Of a DNA stretch of 64,000 nt, positions 25,361 through 34,341 are shown one piece after another; position 1 is the first letter of the stretch, and every line of letters starts with the position of its first letter. A program made the position numbers and the translations under genes. The stretch comes from Streptomyces noursei. GTDB lineage: Bacteria; Actinomycetota; Actinomycetes; Streptomycetales; Streptomycetaceae. The stretch lies in contig NZ_CP070326.1 of the NCBI RefSeq assembly GCF_016917755.1, positions 806,001 through 870,000 on the forward strand, written 5' to 3'. The notes beneath the pieces are model-generated. The model searched no databases and had not been told where the DNA came from. It was given only the letters and a program-made list of their open reading frames with translations.

Positions 25361-26254
25361 TCAGGCGGCACCACCCCGCGACAGCAGGGCTTCTCCGAGC
25401 CTGCGCCAGTGCGGCATCGCGGAGCGACCCGGCTCGACGCCGATCACCTGCACACCGACGTGGTCCGCACCCGCCGCGACATGACCGTTCAGCTTCTCGG
25501 CAATGGCGTCCAGGTCGCCCCAGAACACGAAATCGTCGACGAGCCGGTCGCTGCCGCCGCTGGCGATCTCCTCCTCCGCGTAGCCGAGCCGGCGGAACTT
25601 CGCGACGTTGTACGGCGTGGAGAGGTAGCCGTGCAAGTACTCCCGCGCGACGGCGCGGGCCGTGGCGGGGTCGGACTCGAACAGGACCGCATGCTCCACC
25701 CCGAGGAACGCTTCCGGCCCGAGGATCTCCCGCGCCTGCGCGGTGTGGGCGACATTCACGTGGTAGGTGTGGGCACCGGCCGAACGCTCGCGCGCCAACT
25801 CCAACATCCTGGGCCCGTACGCGGCCAGGACACGGTGCATCGGGGCGCGCGGCGCGGGGTTGGACGGCGTGAGTGCGTCCAGTTCGTCGAGGTATTCGGT
25901 CATCGCCGCCACGGGCTTGACCCCTGGCCGCGGCTCTCCACCGAATCCCAGGCCGAGTACGTGCCTGTGGGGGTAGGCATCGGCGAGGAGGAGGCTGGCG
26001 CCGTACGTGGAGCGGGCCCCACGCGACCAGATTCGGGCAATGCCGTTGATGACGTGGATCCGCTCGGTGGCGGAGAGCAGGAAGCCGGCGTGCGTGAGCG
26101 CCTCGCGCCCACCGACCTCAGGGATCCAGACCGCCCGCCATCCCTGTTCCTCCAGTCCCTGGATCGACTCGCGCAGCTGCGCGGCCGGTTGGTGCTCGAA
26201 GTCGAAGGTGTAGATCCCGAACGTGCCGAGATCCAGGCCGTCGATACCACCCAT
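25361..26254 (-). CDS. LLM-class F420-dependent oxidoreductase
   Basis: 297 residues. LGTFGIYTFDFEHQP opens the luciferase-like TIM barrel. Conserved parts follow: GWRAVWIPEVGGREAL, VINGIARIWSRGARS, VLGLGFGGEPRPG and ADHVGVQVIGVEPGR. It matches the actinobacterial TIGR03620-type LLM subfamily that usually uses cofactor F420. ATG 26254 with GAGGAG eight bases upstream. Substrate unknown. Confidence 0.88.
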   Translation of the reverse strand: MGGIDGLDLGTFGIYTFDFEHQPAAQLRESIQGLEEQGWRAVWIPEVGGREALTHAGFLLSATERIHVINGIARIWSRGARSTYGASLLLADAYPHRHVLGLGFGGEPRPGVKPVAAMTEYLDELDALTPSNPAPRAPMHRVLAAYGPRMLELARERSAGAHTYHVNVAHTAQAREILGPEAFLGVEHAVLFESDPATARAVAREYLHGYLSTPYNVAKFRRLGYAEEEIASGGSDRLVDDFVFWGDLDAIAEKLNGHVAAGADHVGVQVIGVEPGRSAMPHWRRLGEALLSRGGAA

Positions 26255-26437
26255 GGCGCAGCTCCTCACGCACGTCACCGGTGCCCATCTATCGATCAAG
26301 CGGTACGTATCGAACTATCGCAGAATGACGATGCGTCCTGCAAGTCGTCTCGCCCGGATACCAGATGGCATGGAGCCAACAGCTGATAGCCGATAACTGG
26401 TAACTGATAGGGGAATTCAGGCTCGGCACGTGGCGCT

Positions 26438-27244
26438 TCAGCCCAGCGTGGCGTCGTGGGCGTTGCCTGGGGTGATGCGGGCGTTGACTGCGGGCCGCCC
26501 GGCTTCCGCCTGATGGGCGCCCGGCGTGTGGCCGAAGGCGCGACGGAAGACGTCGATGAAGGCGCTGGCTGACGACCAACCGCACAGGTGGGCCACGGTG
26601 GTGACCGGGGTGTTCTCCGCCAACAGCACCAGGGCGTGGTACAGGCGCACTTGGGTGCGCCACTGCGGGAAGGTCATGCCAAGTTCGGACTTGAAGAGGC
26701 GGGAGAGGGTGCGATCGCTGGCACCGATCTCTCTGCCCAGGGCGGCCGGGGTGCGGTTGCCGGCCGGATCGGCGCGCAGCAGCGCACAGAGCGCCTGGAG
26801 CCGGGGCGAGGTGGGGGCGGGCAGGTGCATGGGCTGCTGCGGCGAGGCACGCAGTTGGTCGAGCAAGACGGCGCGGAGGCGTGCGCGTTCGGGGCTTTCG
26901 TCGTGCGGTGCACGGGTGTAGGCGAGGATCAGCTCGCGCAGCAAGGGGCTGGCGGTCAGCACCGTGGGCTCGTCCAGGCCGAGCGGGTTGTCGGTGGCGG
27001 GCAGGCCCACCAGGTGCAGTTCGAGGGTGCCGTGGGCCTGATGGGCGTGCGCACGGCCGGCCGGCACCCAGATGGCGCGGTTGGCCGGAGCGACCCAGGT
27101 ACCGGCGTCCGTGGTGACGGCGAGCACTCCGCGGGCGGCGTAGACGATCTGGTGGTCGTCATGGCGGTGGGCGTCGATGCCCGCACCGGGAGACAGCCAC
27201 TGGGCGCGGGTCGGCGCGATCGGCTCGTGACGGATTTTCGTCAT
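26438..27244 (-). CDS. AraC-family regulator with cupin sensor
   Basis: 268 residues. The N-terminal cupin (AHRHDDHQIVYAARGVL, then WVPAGRAHAHQAHG) binds the effector. The C-terminal AraC DNA-binding domain has two HTHs: TPAALGREIGASDRTLSRLF and PVTTVAHLCGWSSASAFIDV, closing with RRAFGHTPGAHQ. ATG 27244 has no strong ribosome-binding site. Divergent from the MFS gene, with an inverted repeat between them; likely regulator of that transporter. Confidence 0.9.
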   Translation of the reverse strand: MTKIRHEPIAPTRAQWLSPGAGIDAHRHDDHQIVYAARGVLAVTTDAGTWVAPANRAIWVPAGRAHAHQAHGTLELHLVGLPATDNPLGLDEPTVLTASPLLRELILAYTRAPHDESPERARLRAVLLDQLRASPQQPMHLPAPTSPRLQALCALLRADPAGNRTPAALGREIGASDRTLSRLFKSELGMTFPQWRTQVRLYHALVLLAENTPVTTVAHLCGWSSASAFIDVFRRAFGHTPGAHQAEAGRPAVNARITPGNAHDATLG

Positions 27245-27250
27245 CGATTG

Positions 27251-27268
27251 GCACTTTATCGGAAGTGC
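27251..27268. promoter_or_regulatory. inverted repeat in AraC / MFS divergent promoter
   Basis: Perfect arms GCACTT / AAGTGC around TATCGG, 7 bases from the AraC start and 30 from the MFS start. Candidate AraC binding site. Confidence 0.55.
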
Positions 27269-27298
27269 GACACGAGAGCCTGCGGCGAGCATGGCGCT

Positions 27299-28798
27299 GT
27301 GTCAAGGAAATGGAACCAGTCATCGAGGAACGCCGCACGCAGCACCGCAACAGGCGGGCACGCGTCGGCGCGGAACAAGTCGATCCTCCTCCTGTCGATC
27401 GGGCACGCCTGTGTGGACGTCTATCAGGGCGCGGTGGCGTCACTCGTCCCGTTCTTCGCCGCCGAGCGCGCCTACACCTACGCCACCGCCTCCGGCATCG
27501 TCCTCGCCGCCTCACTCCTGTCGTCGGTCGCCCAACCACTGTTCGGCGCCCTCACCGACCGCCGGGCACTGCCCTGGCTACTGCCCGTCAGCACAGTGTT
27601 GGGCGGACTGGGGATCGCGCTCAGCGGCCTCACCGGCTCCTATTCGCTGACGTTGGCGTTCGTGGCGGTTTCCGGGGTCGGGGTGGCCGCCTACCATCCC
27701 GAGTCGGCCCGCGTCGCCCGGCTCGCCAGCCGGGGCAGTCACACCGCGATGGGGTGGTTCTCGCTGGGCGGCAACCTCGGCTTCGCCGCGGCACCGGTCC
27801 TGGTCACCGCAGTCATCGCGACCGGCGGCCTGCACCAGTCACCCCTGCTACTGATACCGGCCCTCGCCGGCAGCGTGCTGTGCCTGCCCGCCCTGCGCCT
27901 GCTGAGCCGGACAACAACCAGGACGCCGCAGAACGATCCCCAGACCGACCCCCGGTCCGGCCCTCGACTCCCTCCCCAGACCGACCCTCGGATCGCCCCC
28001 CATACCGATGTCGCGAGCGAACCCTCGCCGCCCCCCAACTCGCCGCCCCGTTCCCCCCTTGAGCCAGCCCCCGGCTCCACCACGGACGAAGCAGATGGAG
28101 CGGACGAAGGCCCGTGGCGGGTCGGCGACGACAAGACCTCCTTCGTCAGACTGTCCCTGGCAGTGGTCTGCCGATCCATCGTCTTCATCGGCCTGAGCAC
28201 GTTCCTCGCGTTCTACGTCCGACAGCGCACCGGAGGCGGTCCGGCTACGGGCACGGTGGCCCTGTGCGTGCTCTACCTCGGTGGGGCGGTGGGCACCGTG
28301 CTGGGCGGCAGCCTCGCCAACCGCTGGGACCGGGTCACCGTCGTCCGCAGGTCCTACCTGCTCTCCGTCGCCGCAGTGGCAGGCGTCGTCTACGTTCCCG
28401 GCCCGGCGATCTATGCGTTCGTGGCACTTGCCTCCGCCGGCCTGTACGTGCCGTTCTCGCTCCAAGTCACGCTCGGTCAGGACTATCTCCCCTCGCGGAT
28501 GGGCACGGCCAGCGGGATCACCCTCGGCCTGACCGTCAGCATCGGCGGACTCGCCAGTCCGCTCCTCGGCATCCTGGCGGACGCCACTTCCCTTCGCGCG
28601 GCACTGTCCCCGCTGATCTTGATGCCTGTGGTGAGCTGGCTGCTGTTCCGGAAGCTGCCCGAGCCGACCCCGCCGCAGACACTGGTCTCCGCACCACCGA
28701 CAACGAAGACGAAGGAAACAACGAAGGAAAACAACGGAGCAGACAACGAAGGCGAAGAAAACGGCGAACTCGGCTGGGTCGACGTCCGGTCCGCTTGA
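27299..28798 (+). CDS. MFS transporter, fosmidomycin-resistance (Fsr) type
   Basis: 499 residues from GTG 27299, 12 membrane segments. SIGHACVDVYQGAVASLVPF and GVAAYHPESARVARLASR match the Fsr/FsmR branch of MFS exporters. Between the two six-helix halves lies an unusually long hydrophilic loop of about 80 residues (roughly residues 205-285), rich in Pro, Asp and Arg, with degenerate repeats such as QTDPRSGP and QTDPRIAP. The C-terminal tail is acidic. Controlled by the divergent AraC regulator. Exported compound unknown. Confidence 0.86.
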   Translation: MSRKWNQSSRNAARSTATGGHASARNKSILLLSIGHACVDVYQGAVASLVPFFAAERAYTYATASGIVLAASLLSSVAQPLFGALTDRRALPWLLPVSTVLGGLGIALSGLTGSYSLTLAFVAVSGVGVAAYHPESARVARLASRGSHTAMGWFSLGGNLGFAAAPVLVTAVIATGGLHQSPLLLIPALAGSVLCLPALRLLSRTTTRTPQNDPQTDPRSGPRLPPQTDPRIAPHTDVASEPSPPPNSPPRSPLEPAPGSTTDEADGADEGPWRVGDDKTSFVRLSLAVVCRSIVFIGLSTFLAFYVRQRTGGGPATGTVALCVLYLGGAVGTVLGGSLANRWDRVTVVRRSYLLSVAAVAGVVYVPGPAIYAFVALASAGLYVPFSLQVTLGQDYLPSRMGTASGITLGLTVSIGGLASPLLGILADATSLRAALSPLILMPVVSWLLFRKLPEPTPPQTLVSAPPTTKTKETTKENNGADNEGEENGELGWVDVRSA

Positions 28799-28811
28799 GT
28801 CACGGAAGCCC

Positions 28812-28847
28812 CCCGGTGGAGGGGCACCTGTGCACCCCTCCACCGGG
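28812..28847. terminator. hairpin terminator between convergent genes
   Basis: Perfect 13-bp stem CCCGGTGGAGGGG / CCCCTCCACCGGG with a 10-base loop, between the MFS stop and the convergent SDR stop. Confidence 0.8.
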
Positions 28848-28849
28848 CC

Positions 28850-29434
28850 TCACGGACGGATGATCCGCCCCCGCATCGTGCCCTCCACGGCGTCGACGTA
28901 CGCTCGGGCGACCTCGGCCACCGGGGTGCCGTCGGCGCCGTCCGCCCCCATGCCTTCCAACGTCTCCTTGATCCAGCCGGGGCTGATGAGATTGATGCGC
29001 AGCCGTCGGGGCAACTCACTGGCCGCGTTGCGAACGAAGCCCTCCAGACCGGAGTTGACCAGGGCACCCAGCGAACCGCCGGCCAGGGGCGCGGAGAACG
29101 TGCCTCCGGTCAGCGTGATGGATCCGCCGTCCCGCAGGTGGTGCACGGCCCGCCGGGCCAGCGCGACCTGGCCCAGCAGCTTGCCCTGGATACCGGCCAC
29201 GAACGCGTCGTCCGTCACGGACGCCAGGTCCACCAACGGTCCGCCGGCGGCGCAGCACACCACCGCGTCCAGGTCCGGCACCCGCTCGAAGAGCGCGTCG
29301 ACGGACGAGGGATCCTCCAAGTCGGTGCGCAATGGTCCGCTGCGGGATGCCTTGACCACCTGGTGCGTGGCTTCCAGTGCGTGGGCGACCGCACTGCCGA
29401 TGGTGCCGGTCGCCCCGATCACGAGTATCTTCAT
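28850..29434 (-). CDS. short SDR-family protein
   Basis: 194 residues from ATG 29434. MKILVIGATGTIGSAVAHAL is the cofactor loop. VVCCAAGGPLVDL and GSITLTGGTFSAP follow, then VNSGLEGFVRNAASELP where YxxxK would stand. This compact SDR group (about 200 residues) commonly lacks the Tyr-Lys dyad. The start has no clear ribosome-binding site and could be ATG 29446. Convergent with the MFS gene. Confidence 0.83.
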   Translation of the reverse strand: MKILVIGATGTIGSAVAHALEATHQVVKASRSGPLRTDLEDPSSVDALFERVPDLDAVVCCAAGGPLVDLASVTDDAFVAGIQGKLLGQVALARRAVHHLRDGGSITLTGGTFSAPLAGGSLGALVNSGLEGFVRNAASELPRRLRINLISPGWIKETLEGMGADGADGTPVAEVARAYVDAVEGTMRGRIIRP

Positions 29435-29927
29435 GCGGCTGATCATGTCAACGGCACCCGCACGCGGCACCCGCATTTCTGGCCCGGGGCGACACTGCCG
29501 CGCCCGCCAGGCCCATCCCGTCTGTCACACCTGCCCCCTCACGCCCTCCGATTTCCACAACCTCCGCCATATTCACGGACGTTGGCACCATGCGGGCGAC
29601 AACGGCAACTCCGTGACCACCTCGCCGAGTCGGAACATCACGACCGGCAAGCGGGTCCAACAGTGCGGCGGTCGGACCCACGAGGGCGTAGCCGTTCGCG
29701 TCACCCGGCGCGTCCTCGTCATGGCCGTGGCCGTGACTGTGGCCGTGGCCGTGGCCGTGGCAGCTGGCACAGCCGTACGAGCGGTGCGGCCCCCTCACGC
29801 GCTCCCCCTCGCATGCAGCCGCTGACCGCGGGAGAAGGGCGCGTCGAGTGGTAGATGGAGCCATGACACTTCTGAAAGGTGATTACGGGTGATCACGGGT
29901 GATCATGGGTGTCCAGGAGGGGCGCGG
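29435..29927. other. intergenic region with hexamer-like repeat
   Basis: About 490 bases without a convincing gene. It contains a run of GGCCGT units around 29725-29762. On the minus strand this can be read as CHGHGHGHSHGHGHDEDA in an open frame from 29864, but codon context and lack of a ribosome-binding site argue against a gene. Near its right end three 10-bp repeats precede the P450 pseudogene. Confidence 0.45.
29878..29907. repeat. three 10-bp direct repeats upstream of P450 pseudogene
   Basis: GGTGATTACG, GGTGATCACG, GGTGATCATG in tandem, one helical turn apart, 20 bases before the GTG start. Helical phasing suggests a regulator site, or drift. Confidence 0.6.
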
Positions 29928-30983
29928 GTGCGGGTCAATCGATTCCCTGACCCGCTTGCGGTCCGGCAGCGCCGCGGTCCGGTGCCGGACAGCCTCGCGC
30001 GGCTGGCGGACGGCCTCGCCGGCCAGGCGTGCCGGGAGAGGCTGGCGCGGCTGTCCATGGGGCCGCCCGGGCACCCCGGCCTGGATGGGGCACAGGTCGT
30101 AACCGCCACCGATTACCGGCCCTATGGGTCACCGGGGATGCCCGGCTCGCCGGACGGCGACCGTCTCTGCGCAGAGTTCACGGACGCGCTGTTCAGCGAC
30201 GAGGTCACCAAGAGCATTCAGGAGAGCGGTCCGTTGGCGATCCTGGCCGCCACGGACGCCGCCCGACGGATCCTGGCCGGTCCGGGCAACCCCCTGGGGG
30301 ACCGGCTGGCCGCGCTCGCCGCTGCCATTCCCGCCGAAGGCGGTGAGGCCGGGCCGATCATCGACACGTATCTCGCGCGGCGGAGATCCGCGACACGATC
30401 CTCACCGCCTTCCTGGCCGGGACGGGGACGACGGCCAGCATTCTGGCCCGGTCCCTGGATTTGCTGGCCCGCCACCCCGAGATCGAACAGCGGCTGCACG
30501 CCGAGGTCGACACCGTCCTGAGCGGAAACCCGGCCACCCACGCCGATCTGCCCCGCCTGGAACTGACCGAACGCATCATCACCAAAACCCTCCGCCTGTA
30601 CCCCTCGGCCTGGTTCCTCACCCGCACGGTCACCCATGACACCCACCTGGGCAGGCGCCCACTGCCCGCCGGCACCGGCATCGTCTACAGCCCCTACCTC
30701 ATCCACCACCGACCCGGCCGCTACCCCGACCCCGAAACCTTCGCCCCCGACCGCTGGGACCCCGAGCACCCCCAACCTCCCCGCAACCGCTTCATCCCCT
30801 TCGCCACCGGCGCCCGCAAGTGCATCGGCGACACCTTCGCGACAACCGAGGCCGTCCTCTCCCTCGCCACCATCACCGCCCGCTGGAGCCTGAAACACCT
30901 GCCCGGCCACCGCCAGACCCGCCCCCATCCTGGGAGCGTCGTTCGGACCGGGCGAACTTCGGATGCAGGCAACTCCTCGGTAG
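29928..30983 (+). pseudogene. cytochrome P450 broken by two frameshifts
   Basis: GTG 29928 follows AGGAGG. The first frame runs to ...DTYLARR near 30380 and then loses homology. P450 sequence resumes in another frame with EIRDTILTAFLAGTGTTASI (I-helix AGTGTT), TKTLRLYPSAWFL (ExxR region), DPETFAPDRWDPEHP and the heme loop FIPFATGARKCIGDTF. A second shift near 30930 separates this from a natural C-terminus GELRMQATPR followed by TAG at 30981; removing one T in CATCCTGGGAG restores it. The region before about 30190 is poorly P450-like. Two independent shifts make sequencing error less likely; non-functional. Confidence 0.75.
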
Positions 30984-31103
30984 AGGCTTCGGAGTGCGGT
31001 TCACCTTACGGATCACCATGAACGGCTCGGCTCAGGCACGGCCGGCACGATGTCAGTGGTGGGTCCTACGATCCGGGGATACGAGCTTTAAGGAACATTC
31101 ACA

Positions 31104-31292
31104 GTGGCCGACTTCAGCCCGACCTCCGTGCCGAGCCCGGCGATCGAGACCGCGGTGCCCGTCGGCCTCGCCTTCGTCATCGTCCCGGGCAGCGGAACGA
31201 GTGAGCTGGCCGGGATCACTGGGGCCGGAGGCATCGCCGTCGACGCGGACGGCACGCACCGGATCTGGTTCGACTACGGCCTCGGCAAGTAG
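31104..31292 (+). pseudogene. C-terminal remnant of a DUF3224-like protein
   Basis: 62 codons from GTG 31104. FVIVPGSGTSELAGITGAGG followed by IAVDADGTHRIWFDYGLGK resembles the last third of DUF3224 proteins (VVPGSGTGELAGL... then a final strand), which are normally about 130 residues. The N-terminal two thirds are missing. AAGGA sits ten bases upstream of the GTG, so a short product could still be made. Confidence 0.55.
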
Positions 31293-31353
31293 CCCAGCAG
31301 CTCAACAGGTCACCCCCGGAGCCGGAAGGGCCGTGTGATCCGCCGGAACGTGC

Positions 31354-32700
31354 TCAGTGAAGGCGGCCGGTCACCGCCAGGTTGCCGTCCGGGGTGCGTC
31401 GCGCGAGGTTGCCGGTGCGGAAGAAGCCGTCGGTGGTGAAGGAGCGTGCGTTGTGCTCGGGTGCCCGGTAGTAGCCTCGCAGGGTGTATGGACCGCGGGC
31501 GAGGAGTTCGCCGGGTTCCCCGTCAGGAACGTCCTTGCCGTCAACGTCGACGATGCGGATCTCGTCGTCGGGCGAAAGCGGGCGGCCGTGCGTGCTGAGC
31601 ACGGTCTCGTCCGGGTCCGTGGGCCGGGTGAGGGTGAGCAGCCCCTCGGCCATGCCGAACACCTGCTGCAGGCGACAGCCCCATTCGGTGCCTATCCGTG
31701 CGGCGGTCGCGCGGGGCACGGTGGGGCCGTCGATCTGCACGAGACGCAGGTTGCTCAAGTCGGCCTGCATTGTCGGTAGTTCGTCGAGCCAGCGTTGGGC
31801 GACGGCGGGCACCAGCGACGTGACGGTGACCCGCTCTCGCCCGATGACTGGAAGGCATGCGGCGGGTTCCGGGCTCTCGACCAGGACGACGGTGCCGCCC
31901 ACGGACAGGGTGCCGAGGATGCCTGGGCACCCGAAGGTGAAGTTGGACTCGGCGGGCAGCGCGGCGAGATACACGTCGTTCTCGGTGAGCGATACCAGCT
32001 CGGCGGCGGCCCGCGCCTGGTAGGCGTAGTCGTTGTGGGTGCGTGGGACGAGCTTGGGCGCCCCGGTGGTACCACCGGAGAACAGGAAGAACGCCACCTG
32101 GTCGGCGCTCTGCACGAGCGCCCGCTCGGGTGGGGAGTCGACGGACGCCAGCGGGAAGTAGTGACAGCCCGACGGGTCGGTCGAAAGGCCGCCGTACGGG
32201 GACGAGGCGTCTGGCGCCCCAAGGGTGAACACCCGCCGCAGGAAGGGACCTTGTGCCGCGATGTCCGCGACCATCGCCGTGTGGTCGAAGCCCTGGTACG
32301 TCGAGGGACCGACGTATCCGACGGCCTCCGCGATCCGCACGAGGTGGGACACCTCGGACGTGCGGCACGAGACCGGGCAGAGCACCGGAACCGCGCCGAC
32401 GCGCATCAACGCGAACGCGGTGACGACGAACTCGGGGACGTTCGGCAGCTGGACCACGACCCGTTGCCCGGGCCGCAGGCCGCGCAGCCGGAATCCGGCG
32501 GCCATGCGGTCCACGCGCCGGTTGAGGGCCGCGTAGGTGATGCGGATGTCGCCGTGCACGAGTGCGGTCCGCGGTCCGTACTGCAAGGCCCAACCGCGCA
32601 GCAGGTTGTCCAGCGTATTGCCACGCCAGTGTCCGGCCGCCCAGTAGCGGTCGACGAACACCTCGGGCCAGGGCGTGCAGCCGTCGAGCATGGATGTCAT
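31354..32700 (-). CDS. aryl-acid AMP ligase (EntE/DhbE-like), C-terminally truncated
   Basis: 448 residues from ATG 32700 behind AAGGAAG. Adenylation core motifs are present: FFLFSGGTTGAPKLVPRTHN (A3 loop), QQVFGMAEGLLTLT (A5), ELLARGPYTLRGYYRAPEHN (A7 region) and FFRTGNLARRTPDGNLAVTGR (A7/A8 hinge). The protein stops right after VTGRLH, where KDxINRGGEKI and the roughly 80-100-residue C-terminal subdomain should follow. That part holds the catalytic Lys (A10). EntE-type enzymes activate 2,3-dihydroxybenzoate or salicylate for siderophores or aryl-capped peptides. No carrier-protein or NRPS gene is near. Probably inactive for adenylation unless complemented in trans. Confidence 0.83.
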   Translation of the reverse strand: MTSMLDGCTPWPEVFVDRYWAAGHWRGNTLDNLLRGWALQYGPRTALVHGDIRITYAALNRRVDRMAAGFRLRGLRPGQRVVVQLPNVPEFVVTAFALMRVGAVPVLCPVSCRTSEVSHLVRIAEAVGYVGPSTYQGFDHTAMVADIAAQGPFLRRVFTLGAPDASSPYGGLSTDPSGCHYFPLASVDSPPERALVQSADQVAFFLFSGGTTGAPKLVPRTHNDYAYQARAAAELVSLTENDVYLAALPAESNFTFGCPGILGTLSVGGTVVLVESPEPAACLPVIGRERVTVTSLVPAVAQRWLDELPTMQADLSNLRLVQIDGPTVPRATAARIGTEWGCRLQQVFGMAEGLLTLTRPTDPDETVLSTHGRPLSPDDEIRIVDVDGKDVPDGEPGELLARGPYTLRGYYRAPEHNARSFTTDGFFRTGNLARRTPDGNLAVTGRLH

Positions 32701-33136
32701 TCGCTTCCTTCTGTACCTGCTTCCGGACCGGACGCCCACCGCGGGCCGGCGGAGCCATCTGGCCCGACGCGCACCACACGCTCGATCCGATACCCGCCGC
32801 AACTCGGCTTGTGCAAGGGCCAGTTCGCTCGACCCGGTCAGTCACCACCTCGCCCATGTCCCCCATCAGGATCGGGGTGCCGCGTACCGCCGGTCCCTTC
32901 CATCCGTCGCCGATCCAATCCGTCGACACCCCCACCCGCAATGCGCTTTCTCCACCATGAACGCGGAATGCCTTCAGCAGAAAGCCCAAGGAGCGCCGCT
33001 GACCAGGGGGAATCGCCCACCAAGGCCAGCAGCCGATGTGCCGGTGCGCAGCCTTTTCACGACGCACGGCCGATCGTCTGCTCTCCGGGCCAGCGTCGGC
33101 GGAGGCAGCGGATACATCGACGGGCTGGCCGCTCCC
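32701..33136. other. intergenic region, nothing recognised
   Basis: About 435 bases between the AMP-ligase start and the bicupin stop. No frame shows protein-like composition with a ribosome-binding site. It may contain degraded coding sequence and the ligase promoter. Confidence 0.4.
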
Positions 33137-34048
33137 TCAACCAGGTATGCCTTGGCCGTCCGCCGAGTCCTCCTCGTAGGTGACGTGGTACTGGCGCGTG
33201 TACCGGTTGAGGGCGGCCGGATCGAGGCGTCCGCCCCTGCTCACCTCGGTCCGGTGCTCTATCAGGGTCTCCACCACGCACTCCCAGCCACCGGGCGAGG
33301 AGATCTGGAGCACGCGGGGCGGTGGGGTGGAACCAGGGCGGATCGCGTGCGGGACTCCGTGCGGCAGCAGGACGAACTGCCCCGGGCGCGCGATGTGTTC
33401 GTCGCCGTCGAAGTCGATGTGCAGTGCACCGTCGAGCACATAGATGCCCTCGTCGGCCACGTGGTGGGTGTGCCGCGGGATGGGCTGGGCCACGGTGACT
33501 TCCAGGAACGAGAAGAGTCCGGCGGTGTCGGCGGTGCGGGCCTTGACGCTGAAGGCGGGCGGTACCGGAATTCGGCCGGGTCGCGCCTCGCCGGGGCCGA
33601 GTACGAAGAAGCACCGGGCGGCGCCACCGTCAGCGGCGCCGGCATCGGCATCGGCATCGGCATCGGACCGTCCGGGGGCGCCCGGCGCCGACAGCTGGAG
33701 GGTGTGCGTGGCGGAGTCGGCGCCGCCGAGGTTGCGCAGGGCGTGTGGGACTCCGCGGGGCACCAGGGCACACATGCCGCTGGTGAGGTGGTGGGTCTGG
33801 TCTCCGATGTCGAGGCCGAGATCGCCTTCGCGGACGTAGAGGAAGGTGTCGAAGCCCAAGCGGCGCATGGTGTTGGGCACTTGGGCGGGGGTGCCGGTGC
33901 CGCCGTCCCATTGCTCCGCCATGAGGGAGAAGCGGCCCTCGGTGTCCCCGGGGCCGGCCTTGAGTGTCGCGCCTGGCGGTAGGGGGACGGGAGTGGGGGT
34001 GGAGCGGGAGGCACCCGCGTCCAGCAGGAAGAAGCGGTCCTTGGGCAT
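33137..34048 (-). CDS. bicupin protein
   Basis: 303 residues, two cupin domains. The second (about residues 165-260) keeps the metal ligands: RHTHHVADEGIYVLDG gives HxH and Glu, and LLPHGVPHAI gives the last His. The first domain has lost its HxH (PAQVPNTMRRLGFDTFLYV) though GVPHAL remains, so it probably does not bind metal. A DADADADAG run links the domains. Related to quercetin-dioxygenase-like or sugar-isomerase-like bicupins. ATG 34048 follows AGAAGGGAA. Divergent from the P450 at 34342. Confidence 0.83.
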   Translation of the reverse strand: MPKDRFFLLDAGASRSTPTPVPLPPGATLKAGPGDTEGRFSLMAEQWDGGTGTPAQVPNTMRRLGFDTFLYVREGDLGLDIGDQTHHLTSGMCALVPRGVPHALRNLGGADSATHTLQLSAPGAPGRSDADADADAGAADGGAARCFFVLGPGEARPGRIPVPPAFSVKARTADTAGLFSFLEVTVAQPIPRHTHHVADEGIYVLDGALHIDFDGDEHIARPGQFVLLPHGVPHAIRPGSTPPPRVLQISSPGGWECVVETLIEHRTEVSRGGRLDPAALNRYTRQYHVTYEEDSADGQGIPG

Positions 34049-34114
34049 CTGGAGTTCCCTTCTGGGTCCGTCTGGGGACGCTGAGCCGTCATCGTCGAGA
34101 GGATGCGATGATGA

Positions 34115-34133
34115 GGAATCGGAATCCGATTCC
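34115..34133. promoter_or_regulatory. 19-bp palindrome in bicupin / P450 divergent promoter
   Basis: Perfect 9-bp arms GGAATCGGA / TCCGATTCC around a single A, in an AT-richer stretch 67 bases upstream of the bicupin start. A strong repressor-site candidate, but no regulator gene is adjacent. Confidence 0.7.
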
Positions 34134-34341
34134 GTTTTGTTTCGTGTTCCATGGATAGCAGGGGGCGTGAAGCAGTGTCAAAGGTTTCCGGATCGTCACC
34201 AGGCACGTCGTGGACAAGACGGGACGGGACAGCTCGGCGGAGTGCGGCAACCGTCGCGTCCAGACGCGGAGGCTCCGTCCCCGCGCACCGGTTGGCGTCT
34301 GCGATCATCACCGTCGACCCTGACCCTCAACGGAGACAGCC

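Noticed and set aside
29448..29864. Minus-strand frame with CHGHGHGHSHGHGHDEDA, which looks like a metal-binding His-rich protein.
   Set aside because: The His-rich stretch is only the translation of a short GGCCGT-type repeat. No ribosome-binding site or family match outside it.
31354..34048. AMP ligase, bicupin and two P450s considered as a natural-product cluster.
   Set aside because: No carrier protein, synthase or NRPS/PKS core gene is present, the ligase is truncated and one P450 is frameshifted.
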